Of a stretch of 64,000 bases of DNA, positions 33,113 through 45,583 are shown one piece after another; position 1 is the stretch's first letter, and each line of letters starts with the position of its first letter. The DNA comes from Anaeramoeba flamelloides. Its lineage: Eukaryota; Metamonada; Anaeramoebidae. The stretch spans positions 6,076,001 through 6,140,000 of the forward strand of contig JANTQA010000060.1 in assembly GCA_027625915.1 (NCBI GenBank), given 5' to 3'. The notes under the pieces were generated by a model. It did no database searches and was not told the DNA's origin. It saw nothing but the letters and a program-made list of their open reading frames with translations. Both the position numbers and the translations under genes were made by a program.

Positions 33113-36100
33113 ACAAAAAAATTTTTTTTTCAAAAACAAACAAAAAATAAAAACAGTAATTCTCTTTTTCCAATAACTTTCAATTGATCTCCATAATTTA
33201 ATACAAAGATCGTTCATCAAACAATTTTCATTCCAAGTTGGGCAAAAAGAAAATTTAAAGAAATATTTGCATTTGAATTATCACACAAAAATAGTTAAAC
33301 ATTCAAAAACAACCTTCTAAGCGAGTAATTTACAAAGAGAAGTTTTATGAATTTATCTTTTTGCTTCAAAATTAAAAGTCTTTTTAGTTTTCTTAAATTT
33401 TTTATTAGAAGGTTTAGAATGAAATAAAAGATAGTATTTGAAATTCAAGTTGTTTTTAGAACTTGTGACCATAAAACGAGTGAATAATTTTTGAATAAAT
33501 AGAGATTGTTTTTGACTTTATTAAGGGACTCATCACTCTTATTTCGTTTTTTTCAAAAGGTAATAGAGTAATTATTTACACAAGGATACAATTAAACCCT
33601 GATATACAACTTCATTTATCAACTTTCGAGAAATGAGTTATCATTTTTTAAAGAGTTCATGTTTACCAATGAAATTTTCAGTCAAAAAGATCTGATCTCC
33701 TTTTTTGGATGTTTCGATCAAATTAAGAAAAAGAAAAATTTACAAAAAATTTTTATTTTGAAGATCTCTCACTTTGAGTAATTTCTGAGAGACTACATTA
33801 ACAAATAACATTAAACCTATAATCTTATTTTGAATATATGAAAAAGAATATTCTCTAGTCTTTCAAATTTCAAGAAATTGTATTTGTAACTGAAATAAAA
33901 GAGATGATCAATTTTTTTTAGATCTTCAAGTATCCAATATTTGATTTATTTTTATTATATTTTTAGAGTATAAATAAGGAATTGTTCATATTAAAAATAG
34001 TTATTTGATAATATCTATTATTTTTTTTTATTAGAATTATTAATTTAAAGTAGTTTTATTTTTTTGAAAATATCTTAAAAACAATTTGGAAATAATTGTA
34101 AAGCATATTGATACATTTAATCTTGGGGCTGCCCACAACACAATAGAAAAAATTAAGATTGGGTTCTTACTTTTTGATTATAGATAACCAATCTAAAAAG
34201 TATAACTTTTTTTAGTTATGTATTGAATTTTCAAGGTTTTAAAAAAGTATTTCGGGGGAATTTTTAATTCGATTGTTTGGTTCTTTTTCTCAGATTTTTT
34301 TATTCAATCTAGAGAAAAAATTGATTTGCTCTTTTCTTTGAATCAAAAAATTATATTTTTTACAAGTTTAAAATAAATATTGTATTTTTTTTGAGATTAA
34401 GTAGATTTTTTAAACTTGGTTATTTTAGAACTTAGTGGTTTCATTTTTAAAGTGTATTTTTGTACACTTCCTTTACAGGCAATAAGATTTCAATCTTCTT
34501 TTAAAGAAAATAATTTTTTTTAAAATAATTCAGAAATTTATTGGATTTTGAACTTATTCAAAATTAAGAAAAATTGATCAAACTTTTAAAAAACAATAAT
34601 CTATTTCGGAAAATATCATTAAGAATAAGTTTGATTTAGTAGTAATCAGATTTTTACTTCATTTTTCAATTTCAAAATATGGTAAAATTGTTTTGGATTT
34701 GCCATTAAATTTACTTCAAGATATTTTTTATTTTACTAGCTCATTAAGGGATTGGAGTAATTCACACAAAACTCTGAAAATTAAAGTAAGCTAATACTAA
34801 ATATAGATAGTATCAGTACATCATGAACTTAAATGCATTTAAAAAAATCTATATGTATAATAGGATTAAAAATTACTTTTATAAATTAAAATCAATACCT
34901 TGTATTAATAAAATATTCCAGATTTAGTGACAAAATTAAATGCCCAGTCATCAATCTTCATACTTCAAACCCGAAAAAAATCTTTCTTAAATTTGTTCAG
35001 AAAAGTATTTTAATTGCTGGGACATCCCATTTTAATAAAAAAAAAATGAAAATATTTTTACTACTTAATTCAAATAACTCTTTTTAATTTTTTGATTGAT
35101 TTCATATTATAAAAATTGTTTAATTCAATTTTCAATGAATTTTTTTTTTGTGATTTTAATTTGAAGAATATTTTATATTCATTTAACCTTTGAGATACTC
35201 ATTGTAAACAATTGTTGAGGGTAAAGTGTTATTGGGTTTGGGCAAATTGTAATTGAATTTTAAAGTTTTTTAATTTTTTTAAAATTTATGACTATAAAGA
35301 ATAAGTTTAAATTACATTCAATATGTCATTTATCTTAATTTTCTTTAAACAGCATTTAAATGTAAAATTATATATTTATCAGTTATTTATTGGAAGTAAT
35401 TACAAAGTTTTTTTTTGTCTATTAAAATGACAAAACAAAAAATTAAAAAATATTTTTTGTGAGGGGTTAGATGAATTGCTCATTTAATCTGGTAAAGAGA
35501 GAATTTTGAAGACACTAAATATGAGACCTCTAATTCAAAGAGTATCTAACATATATATTAATCATAAGTATTTAAATCTTAAAATAGTTTACAAAAAAAA
35601 ATGAAAGGAAAGAGTAAAAAATTGAAAAGGAGAAAACGAAAAAATGATAGAAAACAAAAATAAAATAATAAAAAAATATAATAAACAATTTGTAAAAAAC
35701 TTATAAATAACACTACTATATTTAATTTATAACGCATGCAAATCATAGACACAACATTCTTACTTAATTTCATTTAATTTGATTATTAAACATGATGGTT
35801 CATTAGGGTGGTTATTTAATTGTTGAAATTTCGTTTTTCTTTTTGATCCAATTTGTTTTTTTCACCTTTATTATTTTTTGAAATTTTCCTTTTTTATATA
35901 TTCAAGTTACATTTTAATTTGTGTTTGGGTATGTCTTGGCACTGGCAAGAAACCTATTGAACCTTTTTTAACCCTTTTCACCAATAAAAAGAAAATTCAG
36001 CCAGTGAATAAATAGATAAAAAAAAATAATTAAAAAAATCAACTCAGCCGGTTATTTTGACATATTATTTACATGTATTGTTGATTTTTCAAAAGTATCA

Positions 36101-36615
36101 CTCACGGGAATCGCAAATAAATACAATTATTTTTTAGTTTTTAGTGCAGATAATTAATAAGAAAATTTTATAATATAGCCAATTGAAAAAATAGTTTCTT
36201 TAGGATATAATAAATATCAATTTATAAATATTGAAATATTATTAATTTGGAATTTATACATAGATTTCTAAAATTGATTAAAAGAATAATAAAAAAAGAT
36301 GATAATTTTTAATTATGGTACTTTATAAAAAGACCAAAAAAATATTTTAAATAATATTTACCAGAAATTGTAAACTGGTTATTTTATAAAGAATCGCTTA
36401 TCTAATTTATTACACCTTACAACATACGTCAATATAGATAATTCAATGATAGGAATAATAACAAAAACATAAAAATAATAATATTATTTATTATCACATC
36501 TTTTCATTTTTTTAAAAAGTGTAAAGACGTCTAAAATCGCAAGTTGATCGACACTTGTGACTTAAATGGATATCTAGATAGATATATATTATGTTACTAA
36601 TTTAGATTTTAAATA

Positions 36616-36813
36616 CAATTAGTCCCACTTTTAAGGAGAAAACTTTTAAAGATATTTAAGGAACAAAAAAAATCTCAGATTAAAGCACAATATTCAAATT
36701 CTAGTTAAATGATTTGTATTAAAAAAATTCCAAAAAATTTTTTACCTTAATTTTCGATTTTTTTGTGCCTTAAATTTTGTTCAAAGTTTGGGATTTAAAA
36801 GTGGAAATGACTG
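36616..36813. repeat. M1 MITE, copy 4 (most diverged)
   Basis: About 198 bp. Left end CAATTAGTCCCACTTTTAAG after TA; right end the complement of CAGTCATTTCCACTTTTAAA. The inner arms retain AAATTTAAGGCACAAAAAA-type sequence. The right TA has changed to TC, consistent with an older insertion. Confidence 0.78.
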
Positions 36814-38596
36814 TCAAAAAAATAACCAAACCCATATTAACAAATAATTCTAATATTTTTGAATTATTTCATTAAGAATTTTATTAAACTGGCAAATTTT
36901 TGGAGTTATTTTAAAGTTATAATTTAATATTGTCATTTACACCCTTTCACATAAATTTTTAAATGTTTATTGTTTCTAATTTTTTTCAAGAAATAGATAT
37001 TCTACAGGAAAAGAACAAATATTGATGAAGAATTCAGAAATTACAATTTTAATTTTTTATATACTTTTGTTTAAATGATAAAAAGATATTTTATAGTTTA
37101 CTTCAAAAAATATATTTTATTTCATATCTACACTAATTTTAAAAAAATTTTCGAATAATATATATATCACAACTATTCAATAATAATTGTGTCCCCCAAT
37201 TCACATTTTTATAACCAACTATTTAAATATTAAAGAAAAAAATAAATAAAATAATATCATAAGATTGTTTTGTATTCAATTTAAAAAAATAAAAAAAGAT
37301 TAACTTGGTTAACCTAAAATGAGTAAATTAACACCCTTTTAAAAAGTTAAATCATCCAAAATAATGAGTTGGTATATATATATTCTTTTATATTCATAAT
37401 CGGGGCTATTAAATTTGATTAAAAACCCAAAATGTATTTTTTATCATAATATTAAATTTTGATCTGAAAAAATCAGCAATAATAAAATAAAAAATGATAA
37501 AAGGGTGAATTACAATGAATGAAATGAGAATTTCTGATTTTATATTCTTAAATTTCACTGAAAACGTTAACAAAAAAAAGTTTTGATAATAAATTTTTAC
37601 TTTAATATAAATTACATAACCATAATTTTTTTAATTTTTTTTTTTTTATTTTAAGATTTTTTTTTTCGACTTTGTTTTCTTTAAAATAACAGTAGATCAA
37701 AAAAAAACAAAAACAAAGAAAAAATACAGAAATTAGAAATTATATATAAAAAATTGGGCTATTTGAAAAAAATAATTTGGTTCAAAAAGGAAAAGTAAAA
37801 AGAATTACAAAAGAAAAACAAAAATTTGTTTAAATTAAAAAAAATGATTTATCTTTAAAAATTAGAGTTGTTTTTTTGATAAAAATCTCGGATGTGCCTA
37901 CAAAAAAGTACTTCCAATTAAAAAAACAGAATAAAAAAGAGTCAACATTTTTGAAAAATAAATAATATAATTTTAAGTGAAAAAAAAAAAAAAAAAAAAA
38001 AAAATTAAAGTAGGTTTATTATACTTTTATTCTATTCTCATCAAATACTTTAAAATTCTAAAAGCAAAATAAATATGTAATTTTTTTAGAAGTTCATCAA
38101 ACTTTAAATTAATATTTAATTAAATATTTTTTCAGAAATAACTGTTTTAAAAAGTAAAAAAAAAAAATACACTCTTTCTGAAAATTAAAAGATAAATTTT
38201 TAAAAGAAATTTTCAAAATTTCAGGATACTATAAAATGATTGGGTATGCATTTATTTGGGCTATTTCTGAAATATTTAATTCAATATTTTCGGTTTGTAA
38301 AAAACATTTATAATATTTTTCAGAAGTTGGCTTTTATTGAAATATCATTGAATTTAAAAGAAAATAAATTTCAGTTTAACAACTCCGCCAAAAAAAAAAG
38401 CAACATAACTAAAAAGAAATTGTTGAAAATAAATTCTAATTATTAATATCTCAGCGCTTTATAGATATATCCCCATCTCACAAGTTCTAATTTAAAATTT
38501 AATATTGTAACTTTTTCCAGTGGTCTATTGTTTTTGAAATATTTAGATCACATTATCAAAACACATAAAAGAGGTGATCTCGAAAGAAAAAAAAAA

Positions 38597-38613
38597 GGGG
38601 GGGGGGGGGGGGG
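38597..38613. repeat. 17-base poly-G tract directly after a poly-A tract
   Basis: A run of A is followed directly by 17 G in DNA that otherwise has almost no G runs. A second A-to-G boundary with ten G lies at 60357-60366. Such tracts can form quadruplexes, and they are also prone to length errors in sequencing. Confidence 0.85.
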
Positions 38614-38879
38614 CAAAAGTCACCAACCCATTCAACCTTCGGGGTATAAAAAAGTTTTTAAATTAAGGTTTTGTTTTTTTGCTTTTTTTTTTTTAATTCT
38701 CTTCTTCTTTTTTTCAGAAAACTAAATTGGGTTTAAAATACTTCTAATGAATGTAATTCAAAGTTTCTTTTGACTACTCTTTGAATTAGGATTCACAAAT
38801 TTAGTCACTTCAAAACTCTCTCTTTAACAGATTAAGAGGTCTTAAACACTTAACCCTTACCAATAAATCCATAACATCT

Positions 38880-39405
38880 GTTTTTTATTCCATTTTGTTT
38901 TGTTTCAAAAATCTATTGATTTTCTAATCAAAACAAAAAATAAAAAAAAACCTAATGTGAAGTGCCATGGAGTGCCTAGCTTTTCCAGAATTCAAAAGAA
39001 TAGAGAAAAATCATAGATTTTACTCAATTCTTTTAAATTCTGGAAAAGCCAACGACGGTTTTTTTAAATTTGAGAAATAAATAAAAAATTTCACAAAGTT
39101 TCTTTTTATTTCTCAAATTAAAAAAAACATATCGGAAGTGCCTAGGTTTTCCAAAATTCAAAAGAATTAAGTAAAACCTTTATTTAACTCAATTCTTTTA
39201 AATTCTGGAAAAGCTAACGAGAGTGTCCTAGGTTTTTTTTACTTTTTGAAATAAACTGAAAATTTATTAAAATTTTCTGTTTATTTAAAAAATTAAAAAA
39301 AACCTAACGGAAAAGAGGGAGAAATTATTAATCTAAATAGAAAACCTCAAAAAAACCTAGAACACTTCACAAATAAACAGTAAACACAAGAAAAGCTAAC
39401 GGCAG
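38880..39405. repeat. Hairpin-module cluster R1, copy d
   Basis: Two TTCCA(G/A)AATT modules (about 38979-39049 and 39146-39214), an AATTTGAGAAATAAATAAAA module, a TTACTTTTTGAAATAAACTG module and half of a CTCAAAAAAACCTAGAACAC module, with linkers such as AGTGCCATGGAGTGCCTAGC and GCTAACGGCAG. Confidence 0.8.
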
Positions 39406-40215
39406 TATTTTTTTTTTTTTTAATCTTACCGACCCAAGAAAAATCATAGATTTTACACAATTCATTTGTATTCGAGAAATTATTAATCATCCCCTTCTCT
39501 TCTCAATAATAAAAAAAAAAAAAAGTATGGACTTTTTTTGAGATTAATACAATTAAAAAAATTCCCAAAAAACTAAGTGATTAAAACAGTGTTTCCTTTG
39601 ATTCATCAAACTTTTTTTTAATGGCTTGTCTATTTGAATAAAAGAAATTTTGGTTCTTTCAAAATATTATAATAATTAACAATCGAAGATATCCTTAAGA
39701 GTACATATTTTGAATAAGTTTTCATTAAAAGAAATTAAAAAAAAAAATCAAAAATTGAGTTATTTTGGCTTTCATAATCATCAGAACTACTTTCAATAAT
39801 AATAATAATAATAATAATAATAAGTTGAGAGAACTAATTTTAAAATAACAATTTTTAGAAAAGTAAAAAAAGAAAGAATAAATCTTGTAATACAGAAAAA
39901 TTGAAAATTAACTTAAGAGATTGATTTTGACTTGTTTTATTTTGTTAGTTTATTAGTGCCATGTGACAAAGAGATCAAGTCGCTTTTGAATAAGATTAAT
40001 CAAAAATAATAAAAGATGAAAAAAAAAAAAAAAAAGAATTAAAAAATTCAAATCAACAAGAAAAACAAAATAGTTAAGCACATCATAGCATTAGAATAGA
40101 TAACATTAGATTGAATTAGATTAGAGGGGAATAAAAAATAAAATAAAAAAAAAAAAATAAAAATAAATATAATATAATATGGGTTATATTATATATATTG
40201 AATAAACTTGATTTA

Positions 40216-41798
40216 TTATAACTCGAACCCTTGTGAAAAATCAAAGTTGATTGTTGGAATTGCAGCAAAAATAAATTTAAGGAACAAAAGAAGATAGTTT
40301 TTAGACTCCAAAACTTTGTTTCTTGTGCCCATCTCATCAATCATTCTCTTCATAACGTGTGCATGTTTACAGGGATGAATTGAGGCTGTTTTGACTTCAA
40401 GGTGAGGATGTGGGACAAAGGTGACGGTTGATTCAAAATGATCTGGTGAGATATCTTCGGACATTTCTTTTGTTGTTAATTGTTGTCCGTCTTCTCTATA
40501 TCCTTGAAGCCAGACACGTGGGGTTTGATAATATTTATCGTAAGTAATTGTGATGTTATAAGTTCTTGATTTAACAATATCAACTTCTTCATCGGAAATA
40601 ATTGCCTATTATTATAATTTTGTTGTTTGAAATACATTACATATATATATATGTTTATTTGTTTTGGGTGTGAAAATATGGAAATTTACAAAATTATTAA
40701 GATGATCATGAAAAAGTTCATCAATTATTTGAACAAATACCAAGAAAGAAAGCGTTATCGGGTTTAAAAAAAATAAAGCAAAAAGTTTGGTTTTGAGAAT
40801 GTACAATATTTAATTTTATTGTTTGTTCTTTTTCAAAATGTTTTGTATTTTTTTTTTTTTCATTAGAGTTAATCATTTGGGTGAAAAAAGTAAAACACAA
40901 AGAAAAAATTCACACGACTTTTCATTACAAACCTTAATAGAAACTGAAAACGAGAAGTAAAATCAATTAAAAAAAGGAAACAAATTAATTTCAAAGAATA
41001 ATTCATTATATTATTTTCAGTCAATCAAATTAACAAATACAATTAATCTCTCCTTTATTATTGAAATTCGATATGTTGGTTTTGGTGATCGCGAAAATAG
41101 TTAAAATTTTTGAACAAATTTATAAAAAAAGATCAACTAAGAAAAAAACATGACAAAAGATAGTATTAAAAAATTCCTGTTGCTGATTTGAATCCTCTAT
41201 TTTGTCTAGAGTCATTTATTTTTTCTTATATTAATTGATCTTCCTTCAAGTTTTCGTAAATGTTAAGGTTCCCAATTAAAAATAGTGTTTTACTTTTTTT
41301 CTCCACTGTAAAATTCTTTTTGAATTAAATTCAATACGATGGCTAATTGACTGTATTATTTATTGATCAGCACATCAATTGATTTTCAAATTGAGATGAA
41401 AAAAGTATTTTGGAAATTATTTCGAAATAGTAAGTGTTTGTAAAAAACAACAAAGGGAAAACCGATAAAAGTAAAAAAAATTAAATAATAAAGGAAAAAA
41501 ATCTTTTTTTTTTTTGTTTTTTTTTTTTTTTTTGACAAAAAAAATTAGAAAAAAAATATTTTTCTTTTCTTTGACAAGAGTATTTTCAAAATACAAAAGA
41601 AAAGAAAAATATTTTGTTCGATTGAAAAGATTTCGAAAAATTTTTTAAGTAATAATTTTTGAAAAAAGGGTGTGAGAAACTTACATTTTCATCTTCTTCA
41701 TTAGCTGACTCAATCTCGTCATCAGAAATGTCGAATCCTTCTACAACTTCTTCGTCGGAGGATGATTCTTTTTCTTCTTCTTTTTCTTCTTCTTTTTC

Positions 41799-41830
<32 letters not shown>

Positions 41831-42355
41831 TTTCCTCTTCTTTTTTTTTTGGTAACTCATCAAGGTTCTCAGGAGAGATCCAAGAATCACCACCTTCATC
41901 CTCAAAAATGAAATCTTTCTCAAGCCCAGAGGTTAATTCGTGAGCGCGTTTTAAACATGGAACATGTTCAGTAATTAAAAATTGTTTGTCACTTGGGAGC
42001 CAATCGTTTTGTTTTGATTTTGAGCAAGTAGCCCTTTGGTAAAAAGGATAAATTTGAATAAAAAAAAAATTAAATAGTAAAAAAAAATAAAGAAAAAAAA
42101 AGATTTAGGTCTTTTAAATTTTGTTTCTTTTGACTGTTCTTTTTGTTTCGTTTGATGTTTTTAAAAACAAAAAAAAAATCAAAAAAAAAAAACTTACCAG
42201 CGCCATGTTGGACATTTAAAAACTAGATTGTCACCAGCAAGAACAAATTCTTCAGGTGAGATCTTTCCTGTTTCTAAAAGAATACTTTTGGTGATTCTTT
42301 TTTTACCAATTTTTTCTCTCATTTTATGTTTTTTTTCGTAAGACAGAATCGACAT
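40216..42355 (-). CDS. ATG3: Autophagy-related E2-like conjugating enzyme Atg3 (three exons, 298 residues)
   Basis: Exons 42198-42355, 41685-42033 and 40216-40605, 897 bases in all with junctions in frame. Introns are 164 bp (GTAAGT...CAAAG) and 1079 bp (GTAAGT...AATAG). Atg3 receives Atg8 from Atg7 and passes it to phosphatidylethanolamine on growing autophagosome membranes. Family marks: [20 protein letters not shown] then CPTWRW near the start; [20 protein letters not shown], which corresponds to DGGWVDT in animals; an acidic low-complexity flexible region (Lys/Glu runs, then [17 protein letters not shown]); and the catalytic [14 protein letters not shown] with the active Cys at about residue 248. 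The C-terminus [15 protein letters not shown] parallels the animal VIPTIEYDYT... end. Length 298 compares with about 310 in yeast and human. An M3 MITE sits 138 bp upstream of the start codon and a 400-bp repeat sits in intron 2. Confidence 0.95.
40885..41310. repeat. Approximately 400-bp dispersed repeat M7 in Atg3 intron 2
   Basis: Matches 43688-44092 in the same orientation and 56764-57212 in the opposite one. Shared blocks include ACCTTAATAGAAACTGAAAA, AATTCATTATATTATTTTCA and a GTTTTGGTGATCGCGAAAA-like core. Its two ends resemble each other as inverted repeats (AACCTTAATAG... and GGGAACCTTAACAT... on the other strand), so it is a MITE-like element inserted within an intron. Confidence 0.75.
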
Positions 42356-42492
42356 TTTTATTAATTGACTTTTTGAAAAAAGAATTTAGTTGAAAAATAC
42401 CAATAAAAAAATGATAAAAAAATTTCGAAAAAACTTTTCTATTTTAGAAGAGAATAAGTAATGATTTAATTTGTTTGTGAGTCATTGAAATA

Positions 42493-42656
42493 CTGGTGTT
42501 TGAGGTTTAAATGGGAAAAATTTTCTCTGCATTTTCATTTTTCTTTTTCAAATCAAATACACAAAATTACATCCTATATTTCTTTGAAAATTCGATGGAG
42601 AAAAAGGAAATAGGAAAGGGAGTGAAAATTTTACCCATTGAAAATTCAGATATCAG
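42493..42656. repeat. TA-flanked MITE, family M3, copy 2
   Basis: 164 bp between TA dinucleotides at 42491-42492 and 42657-42658, with ends CTGGTGTTTGAGGTTTAAAT and the complement of CTGATATCTGAATTTTCAAT. It lies within the probable Atg3 promoter. Confidence 0.82.
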
Positions 42657-42959
42657 TATGAAATTTATTTTTTTCATTTAAATTGTTTCTAATAAGTTTC
42701 AAAATTAACTCAAATAAGATTGACTGAAGATCAATTTACAATAACCCAGATTTTTGAAATCTTTCTAAATTTTTAAGTAACTCTTGGAAAAAATTTTATT
42801 GATTTTTGCAATCTCTTAAATCTTCAAAACAATTATTTCCAAGTCTAATCTACAAGAGAATTTTTAACATAACAATGTAATTTAAGGACGGTAGTTTTAA
42901 TATCCAATATTCAAAAAATCAAACCAAATACTGGTATTAAGATAAAAAATAATAAAAAA

Positions 42960-43340
42960 TTTTCAATTGATTTTCATTTTCTATCTTCAACAAAAAGAGA
43001 TTTTAGAAAAAAATATAGTGTTATTGGCGATCTCTATTTATTCTGGTTGTATTTGGTCGATGTGTTTTATTGCTATTGGATATATGGGATGAACTAAGAA
43101 CCCTAAATGAAATAAATAATTTAGAATTGAAAAAAAGATATTTGAATTATTAAGGGGAAAAAATTTTATTTTTCATATTTTATTATTGATAGACAAATTG
43201 AGTTATTAAAGGAAGAGAGAAATTGTGATCACTCTTTATTCTATTGATTCGTTTTTTTCCCCCAACTTTGTCAATATATGGGGTTAACTAAGAATCCTAC
43301 ATAAAAGAAATAATTCAGAATTGATAAATGATAAAATCTA
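42960..43340. repeat. Adjacent pair of related segments
   Basis: About 42990-43145 and 43190-43330 share ordered blocks (GATC(A)CTCTTTATTCT..TTG, TATATGGG(G/A)T(G/T)AACTAAGAA(T/C)CCTA, GAAATAATT.AGAATTGA), as after an old tandem duplication. A third relative lies near 22730-22850. They are not coding as far as I can see. Confidence 0.5.
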
Positions 43341-43687
43341 AGAAATTGTATCTAATTTTGATTCTAAAAGAAAGTAATCATTCACTTAAGGGATTAGCTT
43401 CTCACACAGAAAAGTCTAAAATTAAAGTATGTTGTTACCAAATGTAAAACCCATTAGTGATCCATAGTCCCAATGCCTTTAATAAATCGACCATTAAAAT
43501 AGCCTGATTTATTGATCTTATCAATTAAAAAAGATCCTTTGTGTTCGTAAAAAAAAACCCAAGAATACTAATAATAATCTATATTTCAAGACAATAGTAA
43601 AAGACTGGTTCGTCAACATTAAGTATTCACATATGCAAAATACCACTCTTATATTTTTCTAAGAATCTAGATTAACCATTTTGGAAA

Positions 43688-44092
43688 AAAAGTGAAACAG
43701 GAAAAAAAGTGAAAAAGGGTTTTTAATTGGGAACATTAATAGAAAATGAAAAGTAAAATCAATAAAAAGAAGAAACCAATTAACTTCAAATAATAGCCCA
43801 TTATATTATTTTCAATCAACCCAACAAATACTATTTAAATCTACTTGGATTTCAAAATTTTTCATGTTGTTTTGGAGATCGCAAAAAATGTCAATTTTTT
43901 TCAACAATTTTTAATGATAATTGATAAATCAAAGTAAAGCCCCTATCAAAAGATATTATTAAAAAAACTGTTATTGTGACGAATACTTCATTTTGTCTTT
44001 ATTTATTTATTTATTCTTCATTGATCTTATTTTGAATTTTCCGTAATGTTCCTAATTAAAAACCATGCTGAACTTTTTTTCCACAATGCTAA
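43688..44092. repeat. M7 dispersed repeat, intergenic copy
   Basis: Same orientation as the copy in Atg3 intron 2, sharing TTAATAGAAAATGAAAAG, CCATTATATTATTTTCAATC and TTTTGGAGATCGCAAAAA-like blocks and an ATTGATCTT...TTTTC right part. Ends show the TTTTTAATTGGGAAC / GTTCCTAATTAAAAACC inverted pair. Confidence 0.75.
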
Positions 44093-44416
44093 TTTTTAAA
44101 AATTAATTTTGAAAAAAATGAAATTAATTACTTTAAAATCTTTTAGATCAAATATTTTCATCTGTGTGAATTTATTATGTTACAATTAGTTTTATATCAA
44201 ACATAAAGTAATAACCACGCCTTTTTTTTTTTTAATTTTGATTATTGTTGATAAAATCTTGAAATTAAAAAATTAAAAAATTTGTTACTTTAGGAAGTTC
44301 TAAATATTAGTTTTTAAATACTGGAATAATATTTTTTGGTTTTTATTTGATTTAGAATAATTTTTAAACGAATTATAAATCAGATTTAATTATTTGTTGT
44401 TCTTGAGTACTAAAGG

Positions 44417-44528
<112 letters not shown>

Positions 44529-45490
44529 ATTCTATCAAATAATCATACAAAACATTTGCTCAATGTATTCTTTTCAAATTACTAACTAGTCCCTAAATGC
44601 TGACTAATTTCTGTCTGCAAATAGATTTTTGGCAATAAACTTCAACTAGGTGATAAATTTTTGAAGTAAAATAGTTTGATCAAGAAAAAAAGTTGGATTG
44701 AAAATTGACAAAATCGAAATATTTTTAATTCAATCTTTTAATATTGTTTAACTCTGATAAAGATTAATATAGTTATTTCAAAAAAAGGTAAAAGAAAATC
44801 CGTTTTAAATAAAATTTCTGTTTTTTGAATTTTCCATGTAAATGTTATATAAAATCTTTAAATACCAACCTTACCTTTTTTGCACATGTGGTAAGGCATC
44901 AAAAAAAAAAGGTTTATTGTCTTATTTTTAATTGTACCTTCTTGTACATACACAACAACAAAAATTTCTTTTTATTCTTTGTATTTTAAAATATTTTGAT
45001 CGAAAACCTATCACAGAAAAAATAATTTTAGTAAAAAAGTAAAATCATATGGAACAAAAAATTATTTTTTTAGAGAAAATGAAGGCTCTTCAATGACTTT
45101 GACTTTTTGTTGAATAATAAATTGAACAATATTTTAATTCAACCCTCGAAAAAAAAAACGAAATAAAAGAAATTAAATACATTATTTAAGTTACCCAATT
45201 CCAAAAGGAAAATTTAAACTCCTTATTATTACTAAATCTTGGTAATAGTTTGATTTTTCTTTTGTAATTGGGGAATTTAAGGACTATTTGAATTTTATGC
45301 CATGTGGGGGTTGAAATAAAATACTATAAACATAAAAAAAGCTTTAAAAGACAACGAATTGAGGAAAAGTCAAAATATTGCAATTTTTGGATTTTTTAGA
45401 TTTTGCTTGTTGATCATTTTTTGACCAAAAACTTTGTGAATAATCCCAAACAAAACTAGGCAAAACTAAAAAGTTATTTTTTTTGATATT

Positions 45491-45583
45491 AAGAAAATGC
45501 CACTCCACTTTCTTTTCAGGTATATTTATACTCTCTTGCTATACGCCAACATACTTGAAAAGAAAGTGGAGTGGCATTTTCCT
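45491..45583. repeat. 93-nt hairpin with 31/33 paired arms
   Basis: Left arm 45491-45523 and right arm 45551-45583 are complementary at 31 of 33 positions; the core is AATGCCACTCCACTTTCTTT. The loop is 27 bases. The stem is much richer in G+C than its surroundings. It could be a tiny foldback element or a small-RNA precursor; I see no second copy. It lies about 570 bp past the end of the Bud31 gene. Confidence 0.85.

Larger units (their letters stand above)
33113..40215. other. Intergenic region, 7.1 kb, no gene seen
   Basis: Upstream of the beta-helix gene and downstream of Atg3. Very A+T-rich throughout. A slightly richer spot near 35930-36110 contains CACTGGC and GCCAGTG 60 bases apart but no RNA or coding signature. 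It holds an M1 MITE (36616-36813), a poly-G tract (38597-38613) and an R1 cluster (38880-39405). A small AAT microsatellite lies at about 39797-39823. Confidence 0.65.

Noticed and set aside
33113-33220. Upstream extension of the beta-helix protein to ATG 33220
   Set aside because: It would bury the signal peptide behind a Lys-rich segment; the Met cluster at 33112 places the signal peptide at the start.
35930-36110. Slightly G+C-richer spot considered for a tRNA or other structured RNA
   Set aside because: No tRNA cloverleaf, A/B box or known snRNA core could be found; the CACTGGC/GCCAGTG pair alone is weak.
41659-41943. Ser/Phe-rich plus-strand frame of 94 codons
   Set aside because: It is the shadow of the Lys/Glu-rich flexible region of Atg3 on the minus strand.
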